A stretch of 64,000 nucleotides of DNA, from assembly GCF_002999135.1 (NCBI RefSeq), contig NZ_CP027229.1, forward strand, positions 806,001 to 870,000, written 5' to 3'. Below, in pieces: positions 28,014 through 37,173 of this stretch. The number at the start of each line of letters is the position of its first letter. The first letter of the stretch is position 1. A program made the position numbers and the translations under genes. The notes under the pieces were generated by a model that was given only the letters and a program-made list of their open reading frames with translations, searched no databases and was not told the DNA's origin. This stretch comes from Capnocytophaga sp. oral taxon 878. GTDB taxonomy: Bacteria > Bacteroidota > Bacteroidia > Flavobacteriales > Flavobacteriaceae.

Positions 28014-30680
28014 TTATTCTTCCTCTTTTTTTCCTAATCCTTTAAGAAAATTACCTATCTGCTTCTTCGCTTCTTTCTTAGCCTCTTCTTTAGCTTTTTC
28101 TTTTACAGCTGTAAGAGTACTATCTTTGTTTTTCATCATACCTTCTATAGCTTGTGTTACTTCTCCAGCTGTGGTCGAGTTTGTTTTGCTTGCCAATGCT
28201 TCTTGTAAGGCATTTGTTCCTTTATTCGTAAGATTATTAATTTGGTTCTTAGCTATTTGGGTAGCCAAATCTTTTACTACTGTTTGCAAATCTGTACTTA
28301 CCTGAGGTTTTTGAAAAGTACCTCCTACAGTAGCTACTACAGGTAAATTGCCTATTTTTTTCTGATTATCAGGAGTAAGTTTAGCCAATAAACCTTCAGC
28401 TTCTTTACCCAACATTTGTGGTGGCACATTAAAAGTAAGTTTATAGTTCATTTGTTGGTCAAAACCATGCGATCCTGCTACATTAATAGCCACATCTTTG
28501 TATTTAATAGTAAAAGGTTTAAATACTACCTTTCCTTCTTCAAAAGTAACCGAAGCTTTAACATCATTTAAATTCAACTTAGATAAATTCAAACCTGTAA
28601 ATTGACTGTCCAAGGCCGAGAGTAGGGGAGAGGCTTCTGCTGCTACGTGCGAATCTAGTAATGCCCCAAAAAAATCACCCGAAATACTATTAATATCAGG
28701 AGTTAAATCATTTTTTAAATTCCCTTTTACATTGATAACTGTATTTACCTTCCCTTGTACTACTTTAGCTATAGGAGCTATTTTCTCCAACATTGTTATC
28801 TGGGTAAAAGCATCTGTAACATTTAGCTTACTGAGGTTTAGATTTACATCAAAGGTAGGTGTCTTTTCTTTGGTTGATAACCCCCCGCCTATACCTATAC
28901 TACCACCAAAAATATCAGTACGCAAGTTCTGAATGCTCACCCTTTCATCCTTTATCAATAACTTACCCGATACATTACTAAGGTTCAAGTTATCATAAAC
29001 CACAGTATTTGCTTTAGCATTAAGAGTACAATCCAAAAAGGCTGGTACTTTTATAGAGGCTGCAGTAGCTGTAGTTCCACTCTTAGTAGTTTCTGTAGTC
29101 GCTGTAGGGGTAGCTGTAGCACTTGTAGGTTGCATAAAATCGTTTACAACCAACTTATTAGCCGAAAAATTAAAGTTACCCTTCAATGTCTCTTTTCTAA
29201 ATGCAAAACCATAAAAATTATCAATAGTACCATCCAAATGCAAGTCACTATTCCCTGTATGAGCATCAAATTTAGATAAACCTATATGCGAAGGATTAAA
29301 TGACAAACTCATCTCATTAATATGGAAAGGCTTCACAAACTCCTCTCCAGCATACACAAACTGTGCTAGTGAAAGATGACCCTGCGCCTTGATGTTTTGA
29401 TAATTCTTAGCCTCTACCGATTTCATATCCAGTTGTGTAGCTATATCTGCTTTTAGTATACCCGCCAACTTTTTATCTAATGAAATAGGATAAGCCTGTG
29501 ATAAGTTTGCCAAGTTAATAGTACCTTTAGCAGCCAAATCTACATAAGGGTTTACCATCATATTGCTCACATTAGCACGCGCCCAAAAACTATCTTGGTC
29601 AATACTCATTGCAAATTTCTGAAGGTTCACCTTCGTATCATTCATCACACCAGTAGCATTATTTACTTTTAAATCAATACTAATATCACGTATTGTCTTA
29701 GGCAGATTAGGATACTTTACAGTAGCATTATCCGCATACATTTCAAGCCCAAAAGCAGGAATTTTATCCCCCACCATATCACCTTTAGCAAATCCCTTCA
29801 AGGTAAGATTTCCCGTAGTCTTTACATTCTCAATACTTTTTGAATACTCTTCAGGAATAAGAGCCAAGAAATTTTGAAAACTATTAGTTGGTGTACTGAA
29901 AGTAAGATCATAACGTTGTCCCTCCTCCAGCAGTTGGATAAATCCATCAAATACCAAATCCAAACGGTTTACAGTAGCTTTGTTATCCTTAAAAGTATAC
30001 TTCTGATTTTTAAGGTCAATACCCAAAAGAGCCTGTAAAGTAATAGGAACTTCCTTCATAAAAGTACTTTTACCCATCGCAAAAGTAACATTAGCCTTTG
30101 TTTGAGTGTCCAAATCAAGCACCTCTTCAGCAAAATTCCCCTTTCCACTATGGTAAATATCACCTATTTGCATAAAAATATCACCATCATCCATCTTAAA
30201 AGTGAACTTGAAATTCTCTACACTATACTGCTGAATATCCAACTTTATAGGAGCTGACTCCTCTTCTGGTTTGTCCGACGGAATAGCAATATCAAAGTTA
30301 CCATCCCCCTCCTTATTAAGGTGAATATAAGCCGAAGCATCCTTTACATTAGCCCCCAACAAGTTGTAATTACCCGCCATTAAGTCTCTAATACTCAATG
30401 ACACATCAATATGTTTTGCAGCAAAAAGCGTATCCCCCACAAAAGGCTCTTTATTTACCAATACAAAGTCCTTGAGGGTAACCTGTGCTTTCGGAAAATT
30501 CTTTAACAAACTGATATCCACATCCTCCAAAGCAATAGTCGCCTTCAAATTCTCATTCACCATCGCTATTACCTTTTCCTTAATCGTATCCTTAAAAAAG
30601 TAAGGAATAGCCACCATTGCAATAAGGAGTAACAAAAGCACAATACCTCCCCATTTCAGTATTTTCTTAACTATTTTCAT
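28014..30680 (-). CDS. AsmA-like protein (large inner-membrane-anchored)
   Basis: An 888-residue protein with one N-terminal membrane helix (about residues 10-27) and a long beta-rich periplasmic body. Residues 28-140 (YFFKDTIKEKVIAMVNENL) resemble the AsmA N-terminal domain, and 600-800 the AsmA C-terminal domain. AsmA-like proteins are thought to bridge the periplasm in lipid transport. A Thr/Ala-rich linker lies near 525-550, and the C-terminus is Lys-rich. It has its own promoter at 30712-30741; gpmA follows in the same transcript. Confidence 0.8.
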   Translation of the reverse strand: MKIVKKILKWGGIVLLLLLIAMVAIPYFFKDTIKEKVIAMVNENLKATIALEDVDISLLKNFPKAQVTLKDFVLVNKEPFVGDTLFAAKHIDVSLSIRDLMAGNYNLLGANVKDASAYIHLNKEGDGNFDIAIPSDKPEEESAPIKLDIQQYSVENFKFTFKMDDGDIFMQIGDIYHSGKGNFAEEVLDLDTQTKANVTFAMGKSTFMKEVPITLQALLGIDLKNQKYTFKDNKATVNRLDLVFDGFIQLLEEGQRYDLTFSTPTNSFQNFLALIPEEYSKSIENVKTTGNLTLKGFAKGDMVGDKIPAFGLEMYADNATVKYPNLPKTIRDISIDLKVNNATGVMNDTKVNLQKFAMSIDQDSFWARANVSNMMVNPYVDLAAKGTINLANLSQAYPISLDKKLAGILKADIATQLDMKSVEAKNYQNIKAQGHLSLAQFVYAGEEFVKPFHINEMSLSFNPSHIGLSKFDAHTGNSDLHLDGTIDNFYGFAFRKETLKGNFNFSANKLVVNDFMQPTSATATPTATTETTKSGTTATAASIKVPAFLDCTLNAKANTVVYDNLNLSNVSGKLLIKDERVSIQNLRTDIFGGSIGIGGGLSTKEKTPTFDVNLNLSKLNVTDAFTQITMLEKIAPIAKVVQGKVNTVINVKGNLKNDLTPDINSISGDFFGALLDSHVAAEASPLLSALDSQFTGLNLSKLNLNDVKASVTFEEGKVVFKPFTIKYKDVAINVAGSHGFDQQMNYKLTFNVPPQMLGKEAEGLLAKLTPDNQKKIGNLPVVATVGGTFQKPQVSTDLQTVVKDLATQIAKNQINNLTNKGTNALQEALASKTNSTTAGEVTQAIEGMMKNKDSTLTAVKEKAKEEAKKEAKKQIGNFLKGLGKKEEE

Positions 30681-30711
30681 AGCACTTTTTTATTATATTT
30701 TTATCTGAGCG

Positions 30712-30741
30712 CAAAAGTACAAAATAATTTTCAATGTTCAA
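30712..30741 (-). promoter_or_regulatory. Promoter of the AsmA-like gene and gpmA
   Basis: On the minus strand TTG (30739-30741), a 19-bp spacer AACATTGAAAATTATTTTG, then TACTTTTG (30712-30719). Confidence 0.75.
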
Positions 30742-30997
30742 TCATTATCTTCAATTTTTTACAGCAAACCACCTAAACTCCATCCGCTTCAAAACAGAAA
30801 AGAAACCTATTACAACAGAAACAAAAAAATAACCACAACAAAAATCACCCTACAAAACCCATACAATAGCTATACAATCACCATATAACAACCACATAAT
30901 ATAATATAAAGTTGAACGAAGGATAAACGAAGGATAAACGAACTATAAACGAAGGATAGTTAAAAAGCACCACACACCAAAAACTAACCACCAAATC
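30742..30997. other. G-poor divergent spacer with dispersed repeat
   Basis: The gap between the AsmA-like and gldA genes. Most of it is strongly G-depleted on the plus strand and contains no ORF. It holds the second copy of the 11-bp tandem repeat (30914-30961), 37 bp before the gldA promoter. Confidence 0.7.
30914..30961 (+). repeat. Dispersed 11-bp tandem repeat, copy 2
   Basis: The cleanest copy: about four consecutive 11-bp units (GGATAAACGAA twice, CTATAAACGAA, then GGATAGTT), ending in the same AACTAT-N9-ATAGTT dyad as copy 1. Confidence 0.9.
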
Positions 30998-31027
30998 TTG
31001 TTATTTGATAATTGTTTTGTACCTTTG
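30998..31027 (+). promoter_or_regulatory. Promoter of gldA
   Basis: TTG (30998-31000), a 19-bp spacer TTATTTGATAATTGTTTTG, then TACCTTTG (31020-31027). Leader about 10-15 nt. Confidence 0.8.
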
Positions 31028-31045
31028 CCGCAAATATAACTCAAA

Positions 31046-31945
31046 ATGCAAATAGAAGTTCAAAACTTAACAAAAATATACGGACAGCAAACCGCTGTAA
31101 ATGCTATTAATTTCCAACTTGAAAAAGGAGAAATCACAGGCTTTTTAGGTCCCAATGGGGCAGGCAAAACCACCACTATGAAAATGCTCACAGGAGCTCT
31201 TACCCCCACAGCCGGTAGCATAACCATAACCGGCATCAATATGCTTAAAAACCCTATCGAAGCACAAAAAAAAATAGGCTATCTCCCCGAACATAACCCC
31301 CTTTATACCGAGATGTACGTGCGTGAGTACCTCCATTTTATGGCAGGACTTTACCCTAATGTACCTAAAAACAGAATTGAAGAAGTAATAAATCTTACCG
31401 GTTTATTGCCCGAAAGTAATAAGAAGATTGAAGCACTTTCCAAAGGATACCGCCAACGAGTAGGTTTAGCATCCACACTCATTCACGACCCCGAAATACT
31501 CATTTTAGACGAACCTACTACCGGTCTTGATCCCAACCAGTTAGTCGAAATACGTCATATTATCAAAGAGCTTGGCAAGCACAAAACAGTATTGCTTTCT
31601 TCACATATTATGCAAGAAATACAAGCCGTTGCCAGCCGCGTAATAGTTATAAATAAAGGAAACATAGTGCTCGATAAGAAGATGACCGAGCTACAAGGAA
31701 AAGATCAAATTATAGAAGTAGCTTTTGATTTCCGTGTCGAAGAACGCCTCTTGCGTAACCTCCCCAATATTGTTTCAGTTAGCAATGTTTATGAATTTCT
31801 CTACCAGTTACAGTTTGATACCCAAACCGATATGCGTCCCACAGTATTTGATTTTGCTAACCAAAACGGACTAAAAATCCTCCAAATCAATCATAAACAT
31901 ACTGACTTGGAGGAGAAATTTCTTCAAGTAACTCGTGGTTACTAA
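31046..31945 (+). CDS. gldA: Gliding motility ABC transporter ATPase GldA
   Basis: A 299-residue ABC ATPase with Walker A GPNGAGKTTT, signature LSKGYRQRVGLA (replacing LSGGQ) and Walker B ILILDEPTTGLDP. The segment IGYLPEHNPLYTEMYVREYL is characteristic of GldA, the ATPase working with membrane proteins GldF and GldG in Bacteroidota gliding. GldF and GldG are not in this window, which is common because the genes are often unlinked. The gene is transcribed alone; its last 4 bp overlap the convergent TPR gene. Confidence 0.85.
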   Translation: MQIEVQNLTKIYGQQTAVNAINFQLEKGEITGFLGPNGAGKTTTMKMLTGALTPTAGSITITGINMLKNPIEAQKKIGYLPEHNPLYTEMYVREYLHFMAGLYPNVPKNRIEEVINLTGLLPESNKKIEALSKGYRQRVGLASTLIHDPEILILDEPTTGLDPNQLVEIRHIIKELGKHKTVLLSSHIMQEIQAVASRVIVINKGNIVLDKKMTELQGKDQIIEVAFDFRVEERLLRNLPNIVSVSNVYEFLYQLQFDTQTDMRPTVFDFANQNGLKILQINHKHTDLEEKFLQVTRGY

Positions 31946-32466
31946 ATCTTTTTAAGTTGCTGTTGTAGCATACGTATTTGTTCACTCATTAGGTGTTGCT
32001 TGTCAAGCTTTTTAGCCTCTGTAAGCAGCTCTTGTGCTTCACGTTTCTTGCGTTTCTGCATCATAATACCCGCCAAACTAAGTTTGGCCATAGCTACATC
32101 ATAATCCATATTAAGCCCTAATTGCAAAGCCTTACGGAAATACTTCTCAGCTTGAGTAAGGTTCTTTTGCGAATAGATAATACCGTACATATAGTTGTAA
32201 TACCCTTGTTGTTTACGCATAAGGGCAGTTTCAGGCTCTACTATCTTGCTCAAATACTTCTCCATTCCTACCATATCTTGCTTGCGCAAGCGCAAAAAAG
32301 TAAGCAAAATATACTCATTCCTAAAATACAATAAAATAGGTATTAATGATAAGAATATAAGGGCAATACCATTCCCTATATTACCCTGTACAAACTGCTG
32401 TACAGCCCACGCCACTATTAGTACTGCTAATACTATTTTTAGATATTTGTTTTGTAGATATTTCAT
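31942..32466 (-). CDS. TPR-like membrane protein
   Basis: A 174-residue protein with two N-terminal membrane helices (about 8-22 and 28-46) and a cytosolic part with tetratricopeptide-like helices (YYNYMYGIIYSQKNLTQAEK, then YFRKALQLGLN). I know no function; a scaffold role is a guess. It follows truA by 54 bp on the same strand. A candidate -7 element TAATTTTG lies near 32472-32485. Confidence 0.65.
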   Translation of the reverse strand: MKYLQNKYLKIVLAVLIVAWAVQQFVQGNIGNGIALIFLSLIPILLYFRNEYILLTFLRLRKQDMVGMEKYLSKIVEPETALMRKQQGYYNYMYGIIYSQKNLTQAEKYFRKALQLGLNMDYDVAMAKLSLAGIMMQKRKKREAQELLTEAKKLDKQHLMSEQIRMLQQQLKKI

Positions 32467-32520
32467 TTAAATTTGTTTTAAAAGTCCGCAAAATTAGTAA
32501 TAATTATTGATATATCCTAA

Positions 32521-33303
32521 TTATTCAGTTATTTTTTCTATAAAGATAGTTTCAGGATATTCAATACGTGTCAGGAACAAACCACAAGCAGGCACCGATG
32601 CTCCTGCATTACTACGGCTCTTACTCATAATAATATCCTCAAAATCAGTAAGTGATAGGCGTTGCTGTCCTACTTCTATAAGGGTACCCACTACAGCTCT
32701 CACCATATTGCGCAAAAACCTATCAGCAGTAATAGTGAATATCAGCTCGTGCCCTACCTGTTCCCAATTAGCCTCATACACTTTGCATAAAAAAGTCTTT
32801 ACATCGGTATGCGTTTTAGAAAAACACTGAAAGTCGGTGTAATAATACAGTATATGGGCAGCTTCATTCATTAAGGATACATTCAGTGGCAAAGTAAAGT
32901 ACATACTGTAATCACGCTTAAATACATCTTTTCGCGTACTTATGTGATATTGGTACGTACGACTTATAGCACCAAAACGCGCATGTGCCTCAGGAGTAAC
33001 TGCAAAAATACTATCAATAGCAATATCACTCGGAAGAAACGAGTTAAGTTTGCGTACAAAGTCAATAGGCAGAGTGTCTTTTGTATCAAAATGGGCATAC
33101 ATTTCTTCAGCGTGTACCCCACTATCAGTACGCCCTGCTCCAACTACAGCTATAGATTCACGCAACAAGGTGCTCAAAGCTTGTTGCAATACTTCCTGCA
33201 CTGTAATAGCCTTAGGTTGTATTTGCCAACCGTGATAATGCTTCCCAAAAAAAGAAAATTTGATAAAGTAACGCAAAACAATAAAATAATTAGTAGTTAT
33301 CAA
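32521..33303 (-). CDS. truA: tRNA pseudouridine(38-40) synthase
   Basis: About 250-260 residues. TruA modifies the anticodon arm of tRNAs. Its catalytic Asp is in VGAGRTDSGVHAEEM, and YQYHISTRKDVF, FLRNMVRAVVG and GASVPACGLFL are also present. The ATG at 33303 gives an extra nine residues; a TTG at 33276 would give the usual N-terminus RYFIKFSFFGKHYHGWQ, and I think that is the more likely start. A 13-bp hairpin lies directly upstream. Confidence 0.93.
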   Translation of the reverse strand: MITTNYFIVLRYFIKFSFFGKHYHGWQIQPKAITVQEVLQQALSTLLRESIAVVGAGRTDSGVHAEEMYAHFDTKDTLPIDFVRKLNSFLPSDIAIDSIFAVTPEAHARFGAISRTYQYHISTRKDVFKRDYSMYFTLPLNVSLMNEAAHILYYYTDFQCFSKTHTDVKTFLCKVYEANWEQVGHELIFTITADRFLRNMVRAVVGTLIEVGQQRLSLTDFEDIIMSKSRSNAGASVPACGLFLTRIEYPETIFIEKITE

Positions 33304-33310
33304 TTAACAA

Positions 33311-33342
33311 AGGAGTTAGGAAACAGCTATTTCCTAACTCCT
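33311..33342 (-). terminator. Terminator after the TPR protein gene
   Basis: Perfect 13-bp stem AGGAGTTAGGAAA / TTTCCTAACTCCT around a 6-nt loop, between the end of the TPR gene and truA. The T-run after it is short, so efficiency is uncertain. Confidence 0.6.
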
Positions 33343-33371
33343 AATTTCTTTATTTTCTAATTCCTAAATTC

Positions 33372-34631
33372 TTATTTATCTAGCATCTTTTTAATGCGTT
33401 GGAAATTAGATGTGTCACCTAAAGCACCGTAAATAATTTTAAGCTGCTCCAAAATGCTATCAGTATTACCATGAACTTTAATAAAGTCTTCCAATATACT
33501 AGCTCCTTTTTTGAACAATTCATCTTTTTCACCTCTTAGCTTGTCAAATTTCTCATTATCAGCCTTTGAGGTACCCAATTTGTTCATTTGTTCTACCAAG
33601 GCATTACCTTCTTCAAGATAAGTTGTTGAAAGGTTCAAAGCAGCATCAGGGTAGTTAGGTTTAATACGAAGGGCTTGCTCAAAGTTTTTACGTGAGTCTG
33701 CAATGTTTTTTTGTTCCATATTAATAACCCCCATATTGTAATGTAAGTCAGGGTTGTTAGGCTCAATTTGAGCTGCCTCTGCCATTAATTCTTTGAACTT
33801 CTCTTTATCACCTAATTGCAAATAGATATTAGCTTGATTCAAGATAATGTTTGCATCTTTAGGATATGATTTTCTTGCTTCTTCAAAAGCCTTAAGTGCC
33901 TCTTCGTTTTTACCTTGTTCTACATAAATATAGGCAATGTTTTTAACTATATCAGCACGTTTTGAAGGGGTTTTTTCATCACGAGGACGCTCGTGAGTCT
34001 TAGCTTTAACCATCAAGTCACGCTGATTTTTATCACCAAAAGCTACTTCCTTTTTAGTTTGCTTATCAGTAGCATAGTATACTTTTTCGCTACCATCATA
34101 ACGCAAGTCTTTTAATTCTTTGTAAATGCGTACAGCATTGTCATAATCCTTATTTTGTACTGATACTACTGCCGCATTGTACAGGAAAGCAGTATCTCTC
34201 GGACTCAAACGATATACTTGTTCAAAAGCTATAGCTGCATTTTTGTAAAGTTGCTTATCATAGCTATTTTGTGCCTCTGTAATCGCGATATTCACAGCCT
34301 CATTTGCCAAAGCCGGAATCTGTCCAGAGTATTTTCCTTTACCTCCCTCTAGTTGTCTTACTTTAGCAAAAGCCTCTGTAGCTGCTTGTAATGAAGCCGC
34401 TGTTCTTGTGTTTTTCTTAGCAAAAGCAATGTTTAATTCTCCTTCTAAAAAGTAAAACTGAGGAGCAAACTCTGTCCCATCTATACTTCCTTTAATAGCA
34501 TTTAAACCTGTTTGAGCAGCAGGAAGCTCTCCTTTACGGATTTGTTTTTCAATCTCTTTAAGTTCTTTTTTCTGACCGAAAGCCACAGCTGCAAACAATA
34601 GCGCTGAAGCAATTAATAATGGTTTTTTCAT
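33372..34631 (-). CDS. Secreted tetratricopeptide-repeat protein
   Basis: A 419-residue protein with a signal peptide (MKKPLLIASALLFAAVAFGQ). At least five TPR units are visible, the clearest around residues 235-340 (IAYIYVEQGKNEEALKAFEE, NIILNQANIYLQLGDKEK, DLHYNMGVINMEQ). It probably acts as a periplasmic protein-protein scaffold; the partner is unknown. It has its own promoter at 34676-34707 and a hairpin terminator, so it is a single-gene unit. Confidence 0.85.
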   Translation of the reverse strand: MKKPLLIASALLFAAVAFGQKKELKEIEKQIRKGELPAAQTGLNAIKGSIDGTEFAPQFYFLEGELNIAFAKKNTRTAASLQAATEAFAKVRQLEGGKGKYSGQIPALANEAVNIAITEAQNSYDKQLYKNAAIAFEQVYRLSPRDTAFLYNAAVVSVQNKDYDNAVRIYKELKDLRYDGSEKVYYATDKQTKKEVAFGDKNQRDLMVKAKTHERPRDEKTPSKRADIVKNIAYIYVEQGKNEEALKAFEEARKSYPKDANIILNQANIYLQLGDKEKFKELMAEAAQIEPNNPDLHYNMGVINMEQKNIADSRKNFEQALRIKPNYPDAALNLSTTYLEEGNALVEQMNKLGTSKADNEKFDKLRGEKDELFKKGASILEDFIKVHGNTDSILEQLKIIYGALGDTSNFQRIKKMLDK

Positions 34632-34675
34632 ATTGTTTTGTAATTAACTTTTAATTAAGTAACATTTTCAAGGGG

Positions 34676-34707
34676 CAAATGTAATACATATTTTTGAAAG
34701 TACCAAA
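34676..34707 (-). promoter_or_regulatory. Promoter of the TPR protein gene
   Basis: On the minus strand, TTTG (34704-34707) and TACATTTG (34676-34683) are separated by 20 bp. Confidence 0.75.
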
Positions 34708-34755
34708 TTTTTTTAGGACTTAGATATTATAAAACAACTATTAGGTTGGGTATTT

Positions 34756-35145
34756 TTATTCCATATACACCGTATTTCTTTGCAAAAGTAATGATTTTAA
34801 TTCAATAACCACTTTCCAATCTGTACCTCTAAAAGTAAGCAAAATATAATCATCAGTTGTCAATTCCACCTCACATTCGCACAACTCCCGTTGGTTGTTT
34901 TGCCAATCTATTATTTGTATACTTTTAATCATACAGCCTGTTAATTCTGCTGTAATTATGTTATAGTCTTTACCCCACCGGCCCCATTTAGCAACTTCTA
35001 TAGCAGGTATTTCTCTAAAGTGAAGTACAAGCGTTAGCTTATCAAAAGCAGTAAGCTCTATTCTACCCATATAAAAGTTACTTAACCCATTAGGATAAAG
35101 TTCTTTTAAAAAGAAATTTCTCTCAATAATATTTAGTACATTCAT
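34756..35145 (-). CDS. Hypothetical protein, possibly immunity-like
   Basis: A 129-residue beta-rich protein without a signal peptide. The alternation of short strands (LTLVLHFREIP, CEVELTTDDYILLTFRG) and the small size resemble immunity proteins such as the Imm50 type, but I cannot assign it firmly. It lies 103 bp downstream of the broken LRR gene on the same strand. Both are flanked by core genes, which suggests a small accessory insertion. Confidence 0.5.
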   Translation of the reverse strand: MNVLNIIERNFFLKELYPNGLSNFYMGRIELTAFDKLTLVLHFREIPAIEVAKWGRWGKDYNIITAELTGCMIKSIQIIDWQNNQRELCECEVELTTDDYILLTFRGTDWKVVIELKSLLLQRNTVYME

Positions 35146-35248
35146 GCTTTACTAATTTGTTTTTCAAAAGCTCCCTTACTTTTCTGCTAACTTCTCCTAT
35201 AATTCCCTATTAAATATAAATAGGAACCTTCTGTCCATAATACTTTAT

Positions 35249-35935
35249 CTACTTTAATCCCAATACTTCTTTCACTTCACGGCTCACTTTCTGCATTGTT
35301 TTGTTCCCGTATAGACCAAAACTTTCCAGAGCCTTTAAATGAATAAAATCATCACTCTTGGCTGTTCCTATTTTGCTATCCAAACTGCATTGTTTTAGTC
35401 TCTTTAAGCACGATACTACACCAAAGTCTTCTATCTTATTCCCTTCAATTACCAAAACCTCCAACTCTGTTAAGTTCTTTAAAAAGTTAAGGTCTTTTAG
35501 GCGTTTCATATAAGATAAATGCAGGTTCTTTAAGTTCTTACAATCAGCCAAAAACGATAAATCTTCTACCGTTGTACTTCTTAAATCCAATTCCAAAACC
35601 GATGTCAAAGCCCTTCCCTTCTTGTATTGTTCCTTCTTTAGCCCATATAATTTAAGTACTTTCAAGCTCGCTATATCCCAAGCCTCCTCTATACCTTTCC
35701 TACTCCACGATAGCAACTCTTCCAGCAACGGAAAGTTTGAAAAATCAATCCTTGTATTATCACCATTATCTAAGTAAAGTTTTTTAAGATTGTGAAGATG
35801 CTCAATTTCCGATATATCATCTATCCGAGTCCAAAAACAAAAAGTTCTTCTACAAAGTCAAAAGCCGCTAATTGGGGCATCTCATCTTTATTCCCACCAA
35901 ACTTTATCTCTACCTCTTTTTCCATATAATCAAAT
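35249..35935 (-). pseudogene. Leucine-rich-repeat protein gene with frameshift
   Basis: Reading from an ATG at 35935 gives MEKEVEIKFGGNKDEMPQLA... up to ELFVFG, then a stop. Moving to another frame at about 35831-35833 continues as TRIDDISEIEHLHNLKKLYL and then joins the LRR body, which is open to 35249. A single missing base in the GGACTCGG context explains it. The LRRs are irregular units (LSFLADCKNLKNLHLSYM; DLNFLKNLTELEVLVIEGNK). The downstream part could still be made from an internal ATG at 35728 (159 residues). Function unknown. Confidence 0.75.
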
Positions 35936-36283
35936 GCCGCAATAATTATACCATTTTAATAAAAATATTTCAATATCCCCCAACCTCCAATCAATCTCAA
36001 CCTCAAAACCGTAATACATTCATTATCAATAGTTTTTATCTCAAGTGTACCCCTATAATAACCCAACCTTTACCAAAGGATGAACGAACCTATAACGAAG
36101 GATAAACGAACTATAAACGAAGGATAAACATAACCATACTGATTATCAAGCACTTTTTCACAAAACCATTTTTTATATAATTCACAACAAATCCTCAAAA
36201 ACATTGCATTTTTCTCAATCTTTACCTGCCTTCTAACTCCCTCTTTCTAACTCCCAAAGTCTAAAAAAAATATAAATTTTTAC
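35936..36283. other. G-poor spacer with dispersed repeat
   Basis: About 350 bp without a gene, again G-depleted on the plus strand. It holds the third copy of the 11-bp repeat (36077-36129) and ends at the promoter of the M48 protease gene. Nothing else recognised. Confidence 0.65.
36077..36129 (+). repeat. Dispersed 11-bp tandem repeat, copy 3
   Basis: Units GAACGAACCTATAACGAAGG, then ATAAACGAACT, then ATAAACGAAGG. It lacks the final ATAGTT half of the dyad seen in the other two copies. Confidence 0.85.
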
Positions 36284-36313
36284 TTGTTAATTGATAATTA
36301 TTTATTATCTTTG
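36284..36313 (+). promoter_or_regulatory. Promoter of the M48 protease-punA operon
   Basis: TTG (36284-36286), a 19-bp spacer TTAATTGATAATTATTTAT, then TATCTTTG (36306-36313). Leader about 17 nt. Confidence 0.8.
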
Positions 36314-36336
36314 CACCGATTAAAAAATAGAATTTT

Positions 36337-37152
36337 ATGAAGAAACTTATTATTTCATTATCATTGTTAGCTGCCTTTTCTTGCAAAACCAACCCATTTA
36401 CAGGAAAAAGCACCCTAAACTTTATGCCTAATAGTACCGTTTTTCCAATGGCTTTCAGTCAGTATTCTACCTTCCTCAATTCCAATAAGGTAATCAGCAG
36501 TACCAACGATGCCGCTATGGTAAAACGCGTAGGCCAACGCATAGCCAAAGCCGCCGAAGTATGGCTCGATGCCAACGGATATAAAGGATATCTAAAAGAT
36601 TACCAATGGGAATATAACCTTGTTGATAGCCCCGAAGTGAACGCTTGGTGTATGCCTGGCGGCAAAATCGTAGTATATACAGGCATCTTACCTGTTACCA
36701 AAACCGAAGCAGGCTTAGCCGTAGTTATGGGGCACGAAGTAGCACACGCCCTAGCCGATCACGGAGCTCAACGTATGAGTGCCGCCACCCTACAACAAAT
36801 AGGCGCAGCAGCAGGATCTGTAGCCCTCCAAGTTACCAATAAAAGTCAGTATAACGAACTGTTTTCGCTAGCCTATGGCTTAGGTACCAATGTAGGTGTT
36901 ATGCTCCCCTTTAGCCGCTCTAATGAAACCGAAGCCGATGCTATAGGTATCCAAATTATGGCCATCGCAGGATATGACCCTGCCGAAGCCCCCGAACTCT
37001 GGAAACGTATGTCCGCCCTTAAAGGTGGTAAGGAAAGTAACCCTCTCCTCAGCACACACCCCTCCGATGCTTCTCGCATCAAAAACTTAACCCAATTAGT
37101 GCCAAAAGCACGTGCCGAAGCAGCCAAATTCGGCGTAACCTCATTTAAATAG
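36337..37152 (+). CDS. M48-family metallopeptidase lipoprotein
   Basis: A 271-residue lipoprotein (lipobox LLAAFSC, Cys16). The zinc motif HEVAH is in VVMGHEVAHALADHGAQRM, and the third ligand Glu is in SNETEADAIGIQIM. The layout is that of periplasmic M48 proteases such as LoiP/BepA of E. coli, which degrade damaged outer-membrane proteins; that role here is inferred. It ends 21 bp before punA on the same strand. Confidence 0.88.
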   Translation: MKKLIISLSLLAAFSCKTNPFTGKSTLNFMPNSTVFPMAFSQYSTFLNSNKVISSTNDAAMVKRVGQRIAKAAEVWLDANGYKGYLKDYQWEYNLVDSPEVNAWCMPGGKIVVYTGILPVTKTEAGLAVVMGHEVAHALADHGAQRMSAATLQQIGAAAGSVALQVTNKSQYNELFSLAYGLGTNVGVMLPFSRSNETEADAIGIQIMAIAGYDPAEAPELWKRMSALKGGKESNPLLSTHPSDASRIKNLTQLVPKARAEAAKFGVTSFK

Positions 37153-37173
37153 ATAATAAAAACTATAAACAAT

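Noticed and set aside
31942-31945. gldFG partner genes next to gldA
   Set aside because: The neighbour is a TPR-like protein with only two membrane helices, unlike GldF or GldG.
35825-35850. Programmed -1 frameshift in the LRR gene
   Set aside because: No canonical X-XXY-YYZ slippery heptamer in the right frame, despite nearby T-runs; a simple deletion fits better.
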